DNA of 64,000 bases from Burkholderia glumae LMG 2196 = ATCC 33617 (GCF_000960995.1 NZ_CP009435.1:372001-436000); one strand, 5' to 3'. Positions 55,133-63,498 are shown, counted from the first letter of the stretch. Numbers and translations: made by a program. The notes: a model not told the origin generated them from the sequence alone.

Positions 55133-55909
55133 TCAGCTCATCCAGTTGCCGCCGTCGACATTGAGCGTCTGGGCGGTGATGTAGTCGGCGTCGGCCGAGG
55201 CAAGGAACAGCGCGGCGCCCGTCAGGTCGGCGGGCAGGCCCATGCGGCCGAGCGGCACCGCCTCGCCCACCAGGCGCTTCTTCTCGCCGAGCGGACGGTT
55301 CTCGTAGCGCGCGAACAGGGCATCCACCTGCTCCCACATCGGCGTGTCCACCACGCCCGGCGCGATGCCGTTGACGTTGATCCGGTGCGGCGCGAGCGCC
55401 AGCGCGGCCGATTGCGTGTAGCTGAGCACGGCGGCCTTGGTCGCGCAGTAGTGCGAGACCAGCGCCTCGCCGCGCCGGCCGGCCTGCGACGACATGTTGA
55501 CGATCTTGCCGCCGCGGCCCTGCTCGACCATCCGCTGCGCGACCGCCTGCATCAGGAAGAACATGCCCTTCACGTTGACCGAGAACAGGCGGTCGAAGAT
55601 GTCCCAGGATTCGTCGAGCAGCGGGCGCATGTCGAACAGCGCCGCGTTGTTGAACAGGATGTCGATGCCGCCGAAGCGCTCGACCGCCGTGGCGACGATG
55701 CGCGCGATGTCCTCGCGCCGCGTCACGTCCGCGGTGAGCGCGATCGCGCGCTCGGGGTGCTCGGCGATCAACGCCGCCAGCGAGCCGCCCGCCGGCTTCA
55801 GATCGACCAGCACGCAGCGCGCGCCCTCTTCCAGATATCGCTGCGCGACCGCTTCGCCGATGCCGCTGGCGGCGCCCGTCAGGATCGCGACCTTGTCCTG
55901 CAATCTCAC
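55133..55909 (-). CDS. smoS: SDR polyol dehydrogenase (sorbitol/galactitol 2-dehydrogenase), SmoS-like
   Basis: 258 residues. TGAASGIGEAVAQRYLEEG (cofactor) and FNNAALFDMRPLL are followed by NMSSQAGRRGEALVSHYCATKAAVL, which holds the Ser/Tyr/Lys triad. The end DADYITAQTLNVDGGNWMS is nearly the same as SmoS of Rhodobacter sphaeroides. It oxidises D-sorbitol to fructose, galactitol to tagatose, or L-iditol, using NAD+. It is the first gene of the minus-strand polyol arm, with paired operator-like dyads 44-76 bp upstream. Confidence 0.93.
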   Translation of the reverse strand: MRLQDKVAILTGAASGIGEAVAQRYLEEGARCVLVDLKPAGGSLAALIAEHPERAIALTADVTRREDIARIVATAVERFGGIDILFNNAALFDMRPLLDESWDIFDRLFSVNVKGMFFLMQAVAQRMVEQGRGGKIVNMSSQAGRRGEALVSHYCATKAAVLSYTQSAALALAPHRINVNGIAPGVVDTPMWEQVDALFARYENRPLGEKKRLVGEAVPLGRMGLPADLTGAALFLASADADYITAQTLNVDGGNWMS

Positions 55910-55952
55910 TGGCTGTCTCCGATTCGTTATCCGTCTGTGATCCGGTATTGAC

Positions 55953-55966
55953 TGAGCTAACGCTCA
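55953..55966. promoter_or_regulatory. Operator-like dyad S2 upstream of smoS
   Basis: TGAGCTAACGCTCA, a perfect 5-bp-arm dyad (TGAGC/GCTCA). Its centre is 19 bp from site S1, the same spacing as at dalD. A TTTAAT -10-like hexamer (minus strand, 55971-55966) lies between the two. Confidence 0.65.
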
Positions 55967-55971
55967 TTAAA

Positions 55972-55985
55972 CGATCATTTGCTCA
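55972..55985. promoter_or_regulatory. Operator-like dyad S1 upstream of smoS
   Basis: On the minus strand TGAGCAAATGATCG. It shares a 12-bp identical core with the dalD-proximal site and 12 of 14 bases with the dalD-distal site. Confidence 0.7.
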
Positions 55986-56185
55986 GATTGCGATCGAATA
56001 ATCGGATACCGCATCGGGACTGTCAAGGCGAAAACGCCGCTTTCGATGATGCGCCGCCGCATCGCACGGGCCGCGACGGCGGCCGGCGCGGGGCGCCGCT
56101 GCGGGCCGCGCAAGACCGGCCGGATGCACGATGGCTGGATACGTTATATCATCCGCTATCTCTCGTTCTCCGCTGGTGCACCGTC

Positions 56186-56656
56186 ATGGCCTCGACCTCG
56201 TCCCTGGATGCCCGCCTCGCCCGTGCCGATGCGTTCGCCGCCGAGCACGGCCTGACCTGGACGCCGCTGCGGCGGCAGGTGTACGAGAAGGTGCTGGCCG
56301 CGCAGAAGCCGATCGGCGCCTACGACCTGATCGCCGAACTCACGCCCGAGCGCGGCCGCATGCCGCCCACCACCGTCTATCGTGCGCTCGATTTCCTCGT
56401 CGAGCACGGCTTCATTCATCGCATCGAATCGCGCAACGCGTTCTTCGCCTGCTGCGAGATCGGCCCGCCCCACCAGGGGCAGTTCCTGATCTGCGAATCA
56501 TGCGGCGACACCGTCGAGATTCCCGGCGCCGAACTCGCGCGCCAGCTCTCCGCCAGCGAATCCGCCCACGGCTTCGAGATGCACCGTCAGGTGATCGAGC
56601 TGACGGGCCTCTGCGGCGAATGCAAGACTCATCCCAAGGGCGCGCCGAACGCGTGA
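56186..56656 (+). CDS. zur: Fur-family zinc uptake regulator
   Basis: 156 residues. Winged helix (about 12-85: TWTPLRRQVYEKVLAAQKPIGAYDL, PPTTVYRALDFLVEHGFIHRI) and a metal-binding C-terminal part with CESCG and CGEC cysteine pairs. The latter belong to the structural zinc site of Zur. Its position directly before a zinc ABC importer makes Zur more likely than Fur or PerR. ATG 56186 is chosen from homologues; the upstream in-frame extension is not coding. It probably represses the importer when zinc is plentiful. Confidence 0.9.
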   Translation: MASTSSLDARLARADAFAAEHGLTWTPLRRQVYEKVLAAQKPIGAYDLIAELTPERGRMPPTTVYRALDFLVEHGFIHRIESRNAFFACCEIGPPHQGQFLICESCGDTVEIPGAELARQLSASESAHGFEMHRQVIELTGLCGECKTHPKGAPNA

Positions 56657-56716
56657 CCCGTCCCGCCGCGCGCCCGTTGCGGGCGCGCGGCTCGCCCACT
56701 CCGTCGAGGAATCAGC

Positions 56717-57676
56717 ATGACTTTCGCCGCCACGTCGCGCGCGCCGCTGCGCGCCCGCTCCCCCCGCTCCCCCCGCTCCCCCCGCTCCCCCCGCTCCGTC
56801 CGCTCCCGCCTGGGCCGCTGGCTCGCCGCCGGCTGCGCCGCGCTCGCACTCGCCGCGCCGGCGCTCGCGCAGGCCGCGAAGCTGCAGGTGGTGGCCGCCG
56901 AGAACTTCTATGGCGATGTGGTCAGGCAAATCGGCGGCGCCAACGTGGCGGTGTCGAGCATCCTCAGCAACCCGGACCAGGACCCGCACCTGTTCGAGGC
57001 GAGCCCGAAGACGGCGCGCGAGCTGCAGCATGCCAACCTGGTGGTCTACAACGGCGCCGACTATGATCCGTGGATGGCCAAGCTGCTGGCGGCCTCGAAC
57101 AACGCCGCGCGCAAGACCATCGTGGTGGCCGACCTGGTCGGCAAAAAGCCCGGCGACAACCCGCATCTCTGGTACGATCCGGCCACGATGCCGGCCGCCG
57201 CGCGAGCCATCGCCGCCGCCCTCGCGGCGGCCGATCCCGCGCATCGGGCCGAGTACGAGACGAACCTCGCGAGCTTCCTCGCCTCGCTCAAGCCGATCGA
57301 CGCGAAGATCGCCGCGCTGCGCGCGCAATACCGCGGCGTGCCGGTCACCGCCACCGAGCCGGTGTTCGGCTACATGTCGGACGCGATCGGCCTGACGATG
57401 CGCAACCTGAGCTTCCAGCTCGCGACCATGAACGACACCGAGGCGAGCGCGAGCGACATCGCGGCGTTCGAGAACGATCTGCGCACGCGTCAGGTGCGCG
57501 TGCTGATCTACAACAGCCAGGCCGAGGAGCCGATGACCAAGCGCATGCTCAAGATCGCGAAGGACGCGTCCGTGCCGACCGTCAGCGTCACCGAGACCGA
57601 GCCGGCCGGCAAGACCTTCCAGCAGTGGATGCTCGCGCAGCTCGAGGCGCTGGGCACCGCGCTGGGCCGCCACTGA
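56717..57676 (+). CDS. Zinc ABC importer, periplasmic binding protein
   Basis: 319 residues, cluster A-I metal-binding lipid-free protein. A long arginine-rich n-region with RSP repeats (residues 14-30) precedes the Sec signal WLAAGCAALALAAPALAQAA. Mature part: VVAAENFYGDVVRQIGG, DQDPHLFEASPK (first His), NPHLWYDPATM (second His). The position of the usual third histidine reads TEPVFGYMSD, with Glu before the Phe-Gly. There is no His-rich loop as in E. coli ZnuA, so the site may bind zinc differently or bind Mn. It is linked to zur upstream (60 bp). Confidence 0.87.
   Translation: MTFAATSRAPLRARSPRSPRSPRSPRSVRSRLGRWLAAGCAALALAAPALAQAAKLQVVAAENFYGDVVRQIGGANVAVSSILSNPDQDPHLFEASPKTARELQHANLVVYNGADYDPWMAKLLAASNNAARKTIVVADLVGKKPGDNPHLWYDPATMPAAARAIAAALAAADPAHRAEYETNLASFLASLKPIDAKIAALRAQYRGVPVTATEPVFGYMSDAIGLTMRNLSFQLATMNDTEASASDIAAFENDLRTRQVRVLIYNSQAEEPMTKRMLKIAKDASVPTVSVTETEPAGKTFQQWMLAQLEALGTALGRH
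56756..56806 (+). repeat. 9-bp tandem repeat in the signal region of the zinc-binding protein
   Basis: Four exact CGCTCCCCC units, one variant and one partial, encoding Arg-Ser-Pro each. Gain or loss of units keeps the frame. Confidence 0.92.
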
Positions 57677-57680
57677 GACC

Positions 57681-58565
57681 ATGACCACTGCTGCTTGCGC
57701 CGCGCTCGCGCTCGAACGCGTCACGCTCGAACTGGGCGGGCGCACCATCCTGCGCGACGTCAGCCTGGCCGTCGAGGCCGGCGAATTCGTCGGCGTGCTC
57801 GGCCCGAACGGCGCCGGCAAGACCACCCTGATGCGCTCGGTGCTGGGCCTCGTGCCGGCTGCGCGCGGCGCCATCTCGGTGGCGGGCGCGCCCGTCTCGC
57901 GCGGCAATCCGGCGATCGGCTACATGCCGCAGATCCGCAGCGCGCTGGCCGGGCGCCGCGTGCGCGGCTACGACTTCGTGGCGATGGCCGCCGACGGCCA
58001 CCGCTGGGGGCTGCCGCGCGCGAACCCGGCAGTGCGCGCCGACGTGGCGCGCGTGCTCGATCTGGTGGGCGGCACGGCGCTCGCCCGACGTCCGTTGTCC
58101 GAGCTGTCGGGCGGCGAGCGCCAGCGCCTGCTGCTCGCGCAGTGCCTGCTCGGCGCGCCGAAGCTGCTGCTGCTCGACGAGCCGCTGATCAGCCTCGACC
58201 CGCATCACCAGCGCGGCGTGGTGGAGCTGGTGCGGCGCGTGCAGCGCGAGCTCGGCATCACCGTGCTGTTCTCGGCGCACGAACTGAACCCGCTGCTCAA
58301 CGCGCTGGACCGCGTGCTCTATCTCGGCAACGGCACCGCCGCGCTCGGCACCGTCGACGAGGTGATCACCCGGCCGGTGCTGTCGCGCCTGTACGGTTCG
58401 CCGATCGACGTGATGCGCGTTAACGGCCGGATCTTCGTGATGTCGGGCGACGTCGAGGTGGAAAAGCACGATCACGAACACGAGGACGACGGCCACCACG
58501 GGCACGGACATGCCCACCCGCATTCGCACGGCCACGCTCATCCGCACGGCCCTTCGCACGAGTAG
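57681..58565 (+). CDS. Zinc ABC importer, ATP-binding subunit with histidine-rich tail
   Basis: 294 residues. Walker A GPNGAGKTT (41-49), LSGGERQRLLLAQCLLG, and LLLLDEPLISLDP are intact. The last about 35 residues hold 14 histidines in alternation with Gly, Ala, Pro, Asp and Glu (GHHGHGHAHPHSHGHAHPHG). The metal-rich tail sits on the cytoplasmic ATPase and not on the binding protein. It may sense or buffer incoming zinc. It starts 4 bp after the binding-protein stop. Confidence 0.92.
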   Translation: MTTAACAALALERVTLELGGRTILRDVSLAVEAGEFVGVLGPNGAGKTTLMRSVLGLVPAARGAISVAGAPVSRGNPAIGYMPQIRSALAGRRVRGYDFVAMAADGHRWGLPRANPAVRADVARVLDLVGGTALARRPLSELSGGERQRLLLAQCLLGAPKLLLLDEPLISLDPHHQRGVVELVRRVQRELGITVLFSAHELNPLLNALDRVLYLGNGTAALGTVDEVITRPVLSRLYGSPIDVMRVNGRIFVMSGDVEVEKHDHEHEDDGHHGHGHAHPHSHGHAHPHGPSHE

Positions 58566-58572
58566 GCGCACG

Positions 58573-59376
58573 ATGTTTGAATACGAATTCATGGTCAACG
58601 CGTTCGCCGCGTCGGGGATCGTCGCGGTGCTGGCGGGCGTGGTCGGCTACTTCCTGGTGCTGCGCGGCCAGACCTTCGCCGGCCACGCGCTCTCGCACGT
58701 CGGCTTCACCGGCGCCACCGGCGCGGTGCTGCTCGGCCTCTCGCCGATCTGGGGGATGGTGGGCTTCACGCTGGCGGCCGGCATCGCGATGGGCGCGCTC
58801 GGCGAACGGCTCGCGGGCCGCGACGTCGCGATCGGCGTGATCCTCTCGGTGGCGCTCGGCGCGGGCCTGCTGTTCCTGCATTTCTACACCAGCTACGCGA
58901 CCCAGGTCACCGCGCTGCTGTTCGGCAACGTACTCGGCGTGAGCCACGCCACGCTGATGGCGCTGGCCGGCATCGGCGTGGTCAGCCTGCTCGCGCTCGC
59001 GGCGATCCTGCGCCCGCTGCTGTTCGCCTCGCTGCAGCCGGAACTGGCCGAGGCCAAGGGCGTATCGCTGCGGCTCGTGTCGGTGCTGTTCCTCGCGATC
59101 TGCGCGCTCGCGGTAGCGGCCTGCACGCAGATCGTCGGCGTGCTGCTGGTGTTCACGCTGCTGGTGGGGCCGGCCTCGGCCGCGCAGAACCTCGCCACGC
59201 GGCTTGCCACCGGGGTCTGGCTGGCCGCCCTGTTCGCGCTCGGCGAGGCCTGGCTCGGCATCACGCTCGCCTACTACACCGACTGGCCGACCAGCTTCTG
59301 GATCACCGCGCTGTCCGCGCTCGTCTACGCCGCAAGCCTCGGCGGGCGCCGGCTCGCGGCGGGCGCCTCGGCCTGA
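58573..59376 (+). CDS. Zinc ABC importer, membrane permease (ZnuB-like)
   Basis: 267 residues, ABC-3 family with about eight helices. FEYEFMVNAFAASGIVAVLAGVVGYFLVLRGQTFAGHALSHVGF is the typical first part, GLLFLHFYTSYATQVTALLFGN and VLLVFTLLVGPASAAQNLATRL follow. It starts 7 bp after the ATPase stop and closes the zur-linked operon. Confidence 0.93.
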   Translation: MFEYEFMVNAFAASGIVAVLAGVVGYFLVLRGQTFAGHALSHVGFTGATGAVLLGLSPIWGMVGFTLAAGIAMGALGERLAGRDVAIGVILSVALGAGLLFLHFYTSYATQVTALLFGNVLGVSHATLMALAGIGVVSLLALAAILRPLLFASLQPELAEAKGVSLRLVSVLFLAICALAVAACTQIVGVLLVFTLLVGPASAAQNLATRLATGVWLAALFALGEAWLGITLAYYTDWPTSFWITALSALVYAASLGGRRLAAGASA

Positions 59377-59399
59377 GGCGGCCGCGCGCCGCGCGCTAG

Positions 59400-59426
59400 A
59401 AAAAGCCCGCCGGCGCGCTGGCGGGC
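59400..59426 (-). terminator. Intrinsic terminator of fghA
   Basis: On the minus strand a 7-bp GC stem (59426-59420 with 59411-59405) and 8-nt loop, followed by a run of five T. It may also stop the zinc operon from the other side. Confidence 0.8.
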
Positions 59427-59498
59427 GCGGCGGCGGGCTTCGTCGTTTCCTGGCCCGAGCCATCGGGCGGGGCCGGGCAGCGCCAGCCGCCCGCTCCG

Positions 59499-60353
59499 TC
59501 ACGCGAGCAGCGTGCGCGCGTGATGCGCGAGGTGGTCGGCGATGAACGTCGAGATGAAATAATAGCCGTGGTCGTAGCCTTCGTGGCGGCGCAGCGTGAG
59601 CGGCTGGCCGGCCTCGCGGCAGGCGGCCTCGAACACCTCGGGGTTGAGCTGGGTCGGCAGGAACTGGTCGGCCAGCCCCTGATCGATGAGGATCCCGTCG
59701 GCATAGCGCGGCGCATCGCTGCGCGCGACCAGCTCGCTCGCGTCGTGCGCCTTCCAGGCCTCGCGATCCTCGCCGAGATAGCCGCTGAACGCCTTCTCGC
59801 CCCACGCGCAGCGCATCGGCGCGGCGATCGGCGCGAACGCCGAGACCGAGCGGAACACGCCCGGGTGCCGCAGCGCGAGCGTCAGCGCGCCATGGCCGCC
59901 CATCGAATGGCCGAAGATGCCCAGCCGCGTGCCCTCGACCGGCAGCGCGCCGAGCACCAGCGCGCGCAGCTCGTCCATCAGGTACGACTCCATCCGGTAA
60001 TGCGTGGCCCACGGCGCCTGGGTGGCGTCGAGATAGAAGCCCGCGCCCACCCCGAAATCCCAGGCATCGGCCTCGCCCGGCACGCCGGCGCCGCGCGGGC
60101 TCGTGTCGGGCGCGATCAGCGCGATGCCGTGCTCGGCCGCGAAGCGCTGCGCGCCGGCCTTGATCATGAAGGTTTCCTCGGTGCAGGTCAGCCCCGCCAG
60201 GAAGAACAGCGCGGGCACGCGCGTGCCGCCCTGCACCGCCTGCCGCGGCAGGAACACCGAGAACTTCATCGGCAGGCCGATGATCGACGATTCGTGGCGA
60301 TAGAAACGCTGCTCGCCGCCGAAGCATGCATGCGACGCAGTCAGTTCAAGCAT
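59499..60353 (-). CDS. fghA: S-formylglutathione hydrolase
   Basis: Hydrolyses S-formylglutathione to formate and glutathione, the second step of formaldehyde detoxification. 284 residues, esterase D family. Nucleophile Ser in FGHSMGGHGALTLAL, N-terminal QRFYRHESSIIGLPMKFSVFLP, and catalytic His in GYDHGYYFISTFIADH. It lies 16 bp after adhC on the same strand, so both are made together. Confidence 0.96.
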   Translation of the reverse strand: MLELTASHACFGGEQRFYRHESSIIGLPMKFSVFLPRQAVQGGTRVPALFFLAGLTCTEETFMIKAGAQRFAAEHGIALIAPDTSPRGAGVPGEADAWDFGVGAGFYLDATQAPWATHYRMESYLMDELRALVLGALPVEGTRLGIFGHSMGGHGALTLALRHPGVFRSVSAFAPIAAPMRCAWGEKAFSGYLGEDREAWKAHDASELVARSDAPRYADGILIDQGLADQFLPTQLNPEVFEAACREAGQPLTLRRHEGYDHGYYFISTFIADHLAHHARTLLA

Positions 60354-60369
60354 GATCGCTGCCTCCGGA

Positions 60370-61476
60370 TCAGTAGAGCACGACCGAGCGGATCGACTCG
60401 CCCTTCTTCATCAGGTCGAAGCCGTCGTTGATCTGCTCGAGCGGCAGACGGTGCGTGATCAGGTCGTCGATGTTGAGCTTGCCTTCCATGTACCAGTCGA
60501 CGATCTTCGGCACGTCGGTGCGCCCGCGCGCGCCGCCGAACGCCGAGCCCTTCCATTCGCGGCCCGTGACGAGCTGGAACGGCCGCGTGCTGATCTCCTG
60601 GCCGGCCGCCGCCACGCCGATGATGAAGGACTGGCCCCAGCCCTTGTGGGTGCATTCGAGCGCCTGACGCATGGTGGTGACGTTGCCGATGCACTCGAAG
60701 GAGTAATCCGCGCCGCCGTCGGTCAGCTGCACGATCTGGTCGACCACGTTCTCGACCTCCTTCGGGTTGATGAAGTGCGTCATGCCGAACTGCTTCGCCA
60801 GTTCGACGCGCGCCGGGTTGATATCGATGCCGATGATCTTGTCGGCGCCCACCATCTTCGCGCCCTGGATCACGTTCAGGCCGATCCCGCCGAGGCCGAA
60901 CACCACCACGTTCGCGCCGGCCTCGACCTTCGCCGAGTAGACCACGGCGCCCACCCCCGTCGTCACGCCGCAGCCGATGTAGCAGACCTTGTCGAACGGC
61001 GCATCCTCGCGGATCTTCGCCACCGCGATCTCCGGCACGACGATGTAGTTCGAGAACGTCGAGGTGCCCATGTAGTGGAAGATCGGCTTGCCGTCGAGCG
61101 AGAAGCGCGAGGTGGCGTCCGGCATCAGGCCCTTGCCCTGCGTGGCGCGGATCTTCTGGCACAGGTTGGTCTTGCGCGACAGGCAGAACTTGCACTCGCG
61201 GCATTCGGGCGTGTAGAGCGGAATCACGTGGTCGCCCTTTCTGAGCGTGCCCACGCCGGGGCCGACGTCCACCACCACGCCCGCGCCCTCGTGGCCGAGG
61301 ATCGCCGGGAAGATGCCTTCCGGATCGGCGCCCGACAGCGTGTAGTAGTCGGTATGGCAGATCCCCGTGGCCTTCACCTCGATCAGCACCTCGCCCGCGC
61401 GCGGGCCTTCCAGATCCACTTCCTCGATGGTCAGCGGCGCACCGGCCTTCCATGCGATCGCGGCTTTCGTCTTCAT
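60370..61476 (-). CDS. adhC: S-(hydroxymethyl)glutathione dehydrogenase / class III alcohol dehydrogenase
   Basis: Oxidises the formaldehyde-glutathione adduct with NAD+, and can also reduce S-nitrosoglutathione. 368 residues from ATG 61476 (MKTKAAIAWKAGAPL). Catalytic zinc ligand Cys in ATGICHTDYYTLSG, His in LGHEGAGVV, and structural-zinc cysteines in CRECKFCLSRKTNLC. The cofactor motif VFGLGGIGLNVIQGA is present. It is followed by fghA. A frmR-type formaldehyde sensor is not adjacent. Confidence 0.97.
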   Translation of the reverse strand: MKTKAAIAWKAGAPLTIEEVDLEGPRAGEVLIEVKATGICHTDYYTLSGADPEGIFPAILGHEGAGVVVDVGPGVGTLRKGDHVIPLYTPECRECKFCLSRKTNLCQKIRATQGKGLMPDATSRFSLDGKPIFHYMGTSTFSNYIVVPEIAVAKIREDAPFDKVCYIGCGVTTGVGAVVYSAKVEAGANVVVFGLGGIGLNVIQGAKMVGADKIIGIDINPARVELAKQFGMTHFINPKEVENVVDQIVQLTDGGADYSFECIGNVTTMRQALECTHKGWGQSFIIGVAAAGQEISTRPFQLVTGREWKGSAFGGARGRTDVPKIVDWYMEGKLNIDDLITHRLPLEQINDGFDLMKKGESIRSVVLY

Positions 61477-62021
61477 CGTGATGCTCCTTGTCTGTGCTGT
61501 GACGTTGCGGGCTTGCTCGCCGCGCACGGCGGCGCGCGGCGGCCGACGCCGGGCCCGGGGCGGGCATGCGGCGCGCGCCGGGCCGCGAGTCGCGCCGGAC
61601 CGGCGCGGCGAAACCAGCCCGAAGTGTAAACGCCGTCCGCGAAAACTGGCATGACGCCACGCGACGAATCGATGTCGGCCCGCGCCGCCCTGCCCAAACT
61701 GCCGTCCGACCCCGCGAAAACCCTTGCCTGCCGGGTAAACCCGGCCGCCCGGGCGGCCGGTCCGAAGCGGCCCCATGCGCCATGCTGGATACAGACCATA
61801 ACCGGGACCATATTTGGCACCGGCGCCACGCGGTTTTTGACTGGATATAACTTTCGTCAATCCCATTACAGCGGGGCGTCTCCCATGAATTCTCGGCATC
61901 CGGCATCGACAATCGCATATCCCGCCCGCAAACCGTGGAATAGCGTCCAATGCTCTTGTTGGCCTGCTGCGATGCGCATAACTTCACACCACCCCGACAA
62001 CAAGATCATGGAGTGAGACAG
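61477..62021. other. 545-bp gene-free divergent region between adhC and the purine permease
   Basis: The half near the permease is less GC-rich. It holds a small inverted repeat TTGAC/GTCAA (61837-61841 with 61856-61860) enclosing a TATAAC -10-like hexamer (61846-61851). No coding sequence or known riboswitch was recognised. It probably carries both promoters. Confidence 0.45.
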
Positions 62022-63395
62022 ATGCAATCGAACACGGTCCATCCGTGCGACGAGATTTTGCCGGCCGGCAGGCTCGTCACCCTCGGTCTGCAGCACGTGC
62101 TCGTGATGTACGCCGGCGCGGTCGCGGTGCCGCTCATCATCGGCGGCGCGCTGAAGCTGCCGAAAGACCAGATCGCGTTCCTGATCAGCGCCGACCTGTT
62201 CGCGTGCGGAATCGCCACGCTGATCCAGACGCTCGGCGTCTGGATCTTCGGCATCCGTCTGCCGGTGATCATGGGCTGCACCTTCGCCTCGGTCGGCCCG
62301 CTGATCGCGATCGGCACCAATCCGAGCCTCGGGCTGCTCGACGTATTCGGCTCGACCATCGCGGCGGGCGTGATCGGCATCGTGATCGCGCCGGTGATCG
62401 GCAAGCTGTTGCGCTTCTTTCCGCCGGTGGTGGTCGGCACCGTGATCGCGGTGATCGGCCTGTCGCTGATGGGGGTGGGCATCAACTGGGCCGCCGGCGG
62501 CGTGGGCAACCCCGAGTACGGCGACCCGGTGTTCCTCGGCCTGTCGCTGCTGGTGCTCACGCTGATCCTGCTGATCAACAGGTTCGGCCGCGGCTTCCTT
62601 GCCAACATCGCGGTGCTGCTGGGCATCGTGGCCGGCTTCGCGATCGCGCTCGGGCTCGGGCGCGTCGATCTCGACGGCGTCGCGGCCGCGCCCTGGGTCG
62701 GCGTCGTGATGCCGTTCCACTTCGGCGTGCCGCACTTCGACGCGCTGTCGATCGCGACCATGGTGATCGTGATGTTCGTCACCTTCATCGAATCGACCGG
62801 CATGTTCCTCGCGGTCGGCGACATGGTCGAGCGCCCGGTGGACCAGCAGGCCCTGGTGCGCGGCCTGCGCGTGGACGGCCTCGGCACGCTGATCGGCGGC
62901 ATCTTCAACTCGTTTCCGCACACCTCGTTCTCGCAGAACGTCGGGCTGGTGGGCGTGACCGGCGTGAAGAGCCGCTTCGTGTGCGTGACGGGCGGCGTGA
63001 TCCTGGTGCTGCTCGGGCTGTTCCCGAAGATGGCGCAGATCGTCGCCTCGGTGCCGGCCTTCGTGCTGGGCGGCGCGGGCATCGTGATGTTCGGAATGGT
63101 GGCCGCGAACGGCGTGAAAACGCTTTCACGCGTCGATTTCGTCACCAATCACAACAACCTGTTCATCGTCGCGGTCAGCATCGGGCTAGGCCTCGTGCCG
63201 GTGGTCTCGCCGCACTTCTTCGCGAAGCTGCCGGGCGCGCTCGCCCCGCTCCTGCACAGCGGCATCCTGCTCGCCTCGGTGTCGGCAGTGCTGCTGAACC
63301 TCGTGTTCAACGGCGTGAGGAGCGAGCAGCAGGCCGAATGCGAGATCCGCCGCGCCGGCCACGACCTCGAACGGCGCCCGGCCGGCCTGCACTGA
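62022..63395 (+). CDS. NCS2-family purine (xanthine/urate) permease
   Basis: 457 residues, inner-membrane proton symporter with about 14 helices. LGLQHVLVMYAGAVAVPLIIG is the family start. FIESTGMFLAVGDMV and FNSFPHTSFSQNVGLVGVTGV are the substrate-site motifs. The Glu in ESTG and QNVG mark the purine rather than the uracil branch. ATG 62022 is chosen because the next segment matches homologues (MQSNTVHPCDEILPAG). The divergent formaldehyde genes are unrelated in function. No purine catabolic genes are adjacent. Confidence 0.93.
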   Translation: MQSNTVHPCDEILPAGRLVTLGLQHVLVMYAGAVAVPLIIGGALKLPKDQIAFLISADLFACGIATLIQTLGVWIFGIRLPVIMGCTFASVGPLIAIGTNPSLGLLDVFGSTIAAGVIGIVIAPVIGKLLRFFPPVVVGTVIAVIGLSLMGVGINWAAGGVGNPEYGDPVFLGLSLLVLTLILLINRFGRGFLANIAVLLGIVAGFAIALGLGRVDLDGVAAAPWVGVVMPFHFGVPHFDALSIATMVIVMFVTFIESTGMFLAVGDMVERPVDQQALVRGLRVDGLGTLIGGIFNSFPHTSFSQNVGLVGVTGVKSRFVCVTGGVILVLLGLFPKMAQIVASVPAFVLGGAGIVMFGMVAANGVKTLSRVDFVTNHNNLFIVAVSIGLGLVPVVSPHFFAKLPGALAPLLHSGILLASVSAVLLNLVFNGVRSEQQAECEIRRAGHDLERRPAGLH

Positions 63396-63404
63396 GCGCA
63401 CGAC

Positions 63405-63444
63405 GCCGGCGCGCCGCGCGGCGCGCCGCGCGGCGCGCCGGCGG
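63405..63444. repeat. 40-bp perfect palindrome made only of G and C
   Basis: Perfect self-complementary sequence starting 10 bp after the permease stop. It is built on a 12-bp period and contains GGCGCGCC three times (63409, 63421 and 63433). It could form a cruciform or very stable RNA hairpin. Confidence 0.95.
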
Positions 63445-63498
63445 CGCTGAGGCAACGCCCGGCCGCGTTCGGGTGTGGCGCGTTGCGGCGCAGAAAAA

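Noticed and set aside
56137..56154. Zur box before zur (GGAT ... ATCC around GTTATATC)
   Set aside because: Outer four bases are symmetric but the core is not, and the match to known Zur dyads is partial. It was not listed as a feature.
56756..56806. CRISPR or microsatellite array
   Set aside because: Units are 9 bp without spacers and lie inside a coding sequence; simple tandem repeat only.
61837..61860. Purine or xanthine riboswitch upstream of the NCS2 permease
   Set aside because: The TTGAC/GTCAA hairpin is too small and I cannot match it to a known riboswitch consensus. A covariance-model search would be needed.
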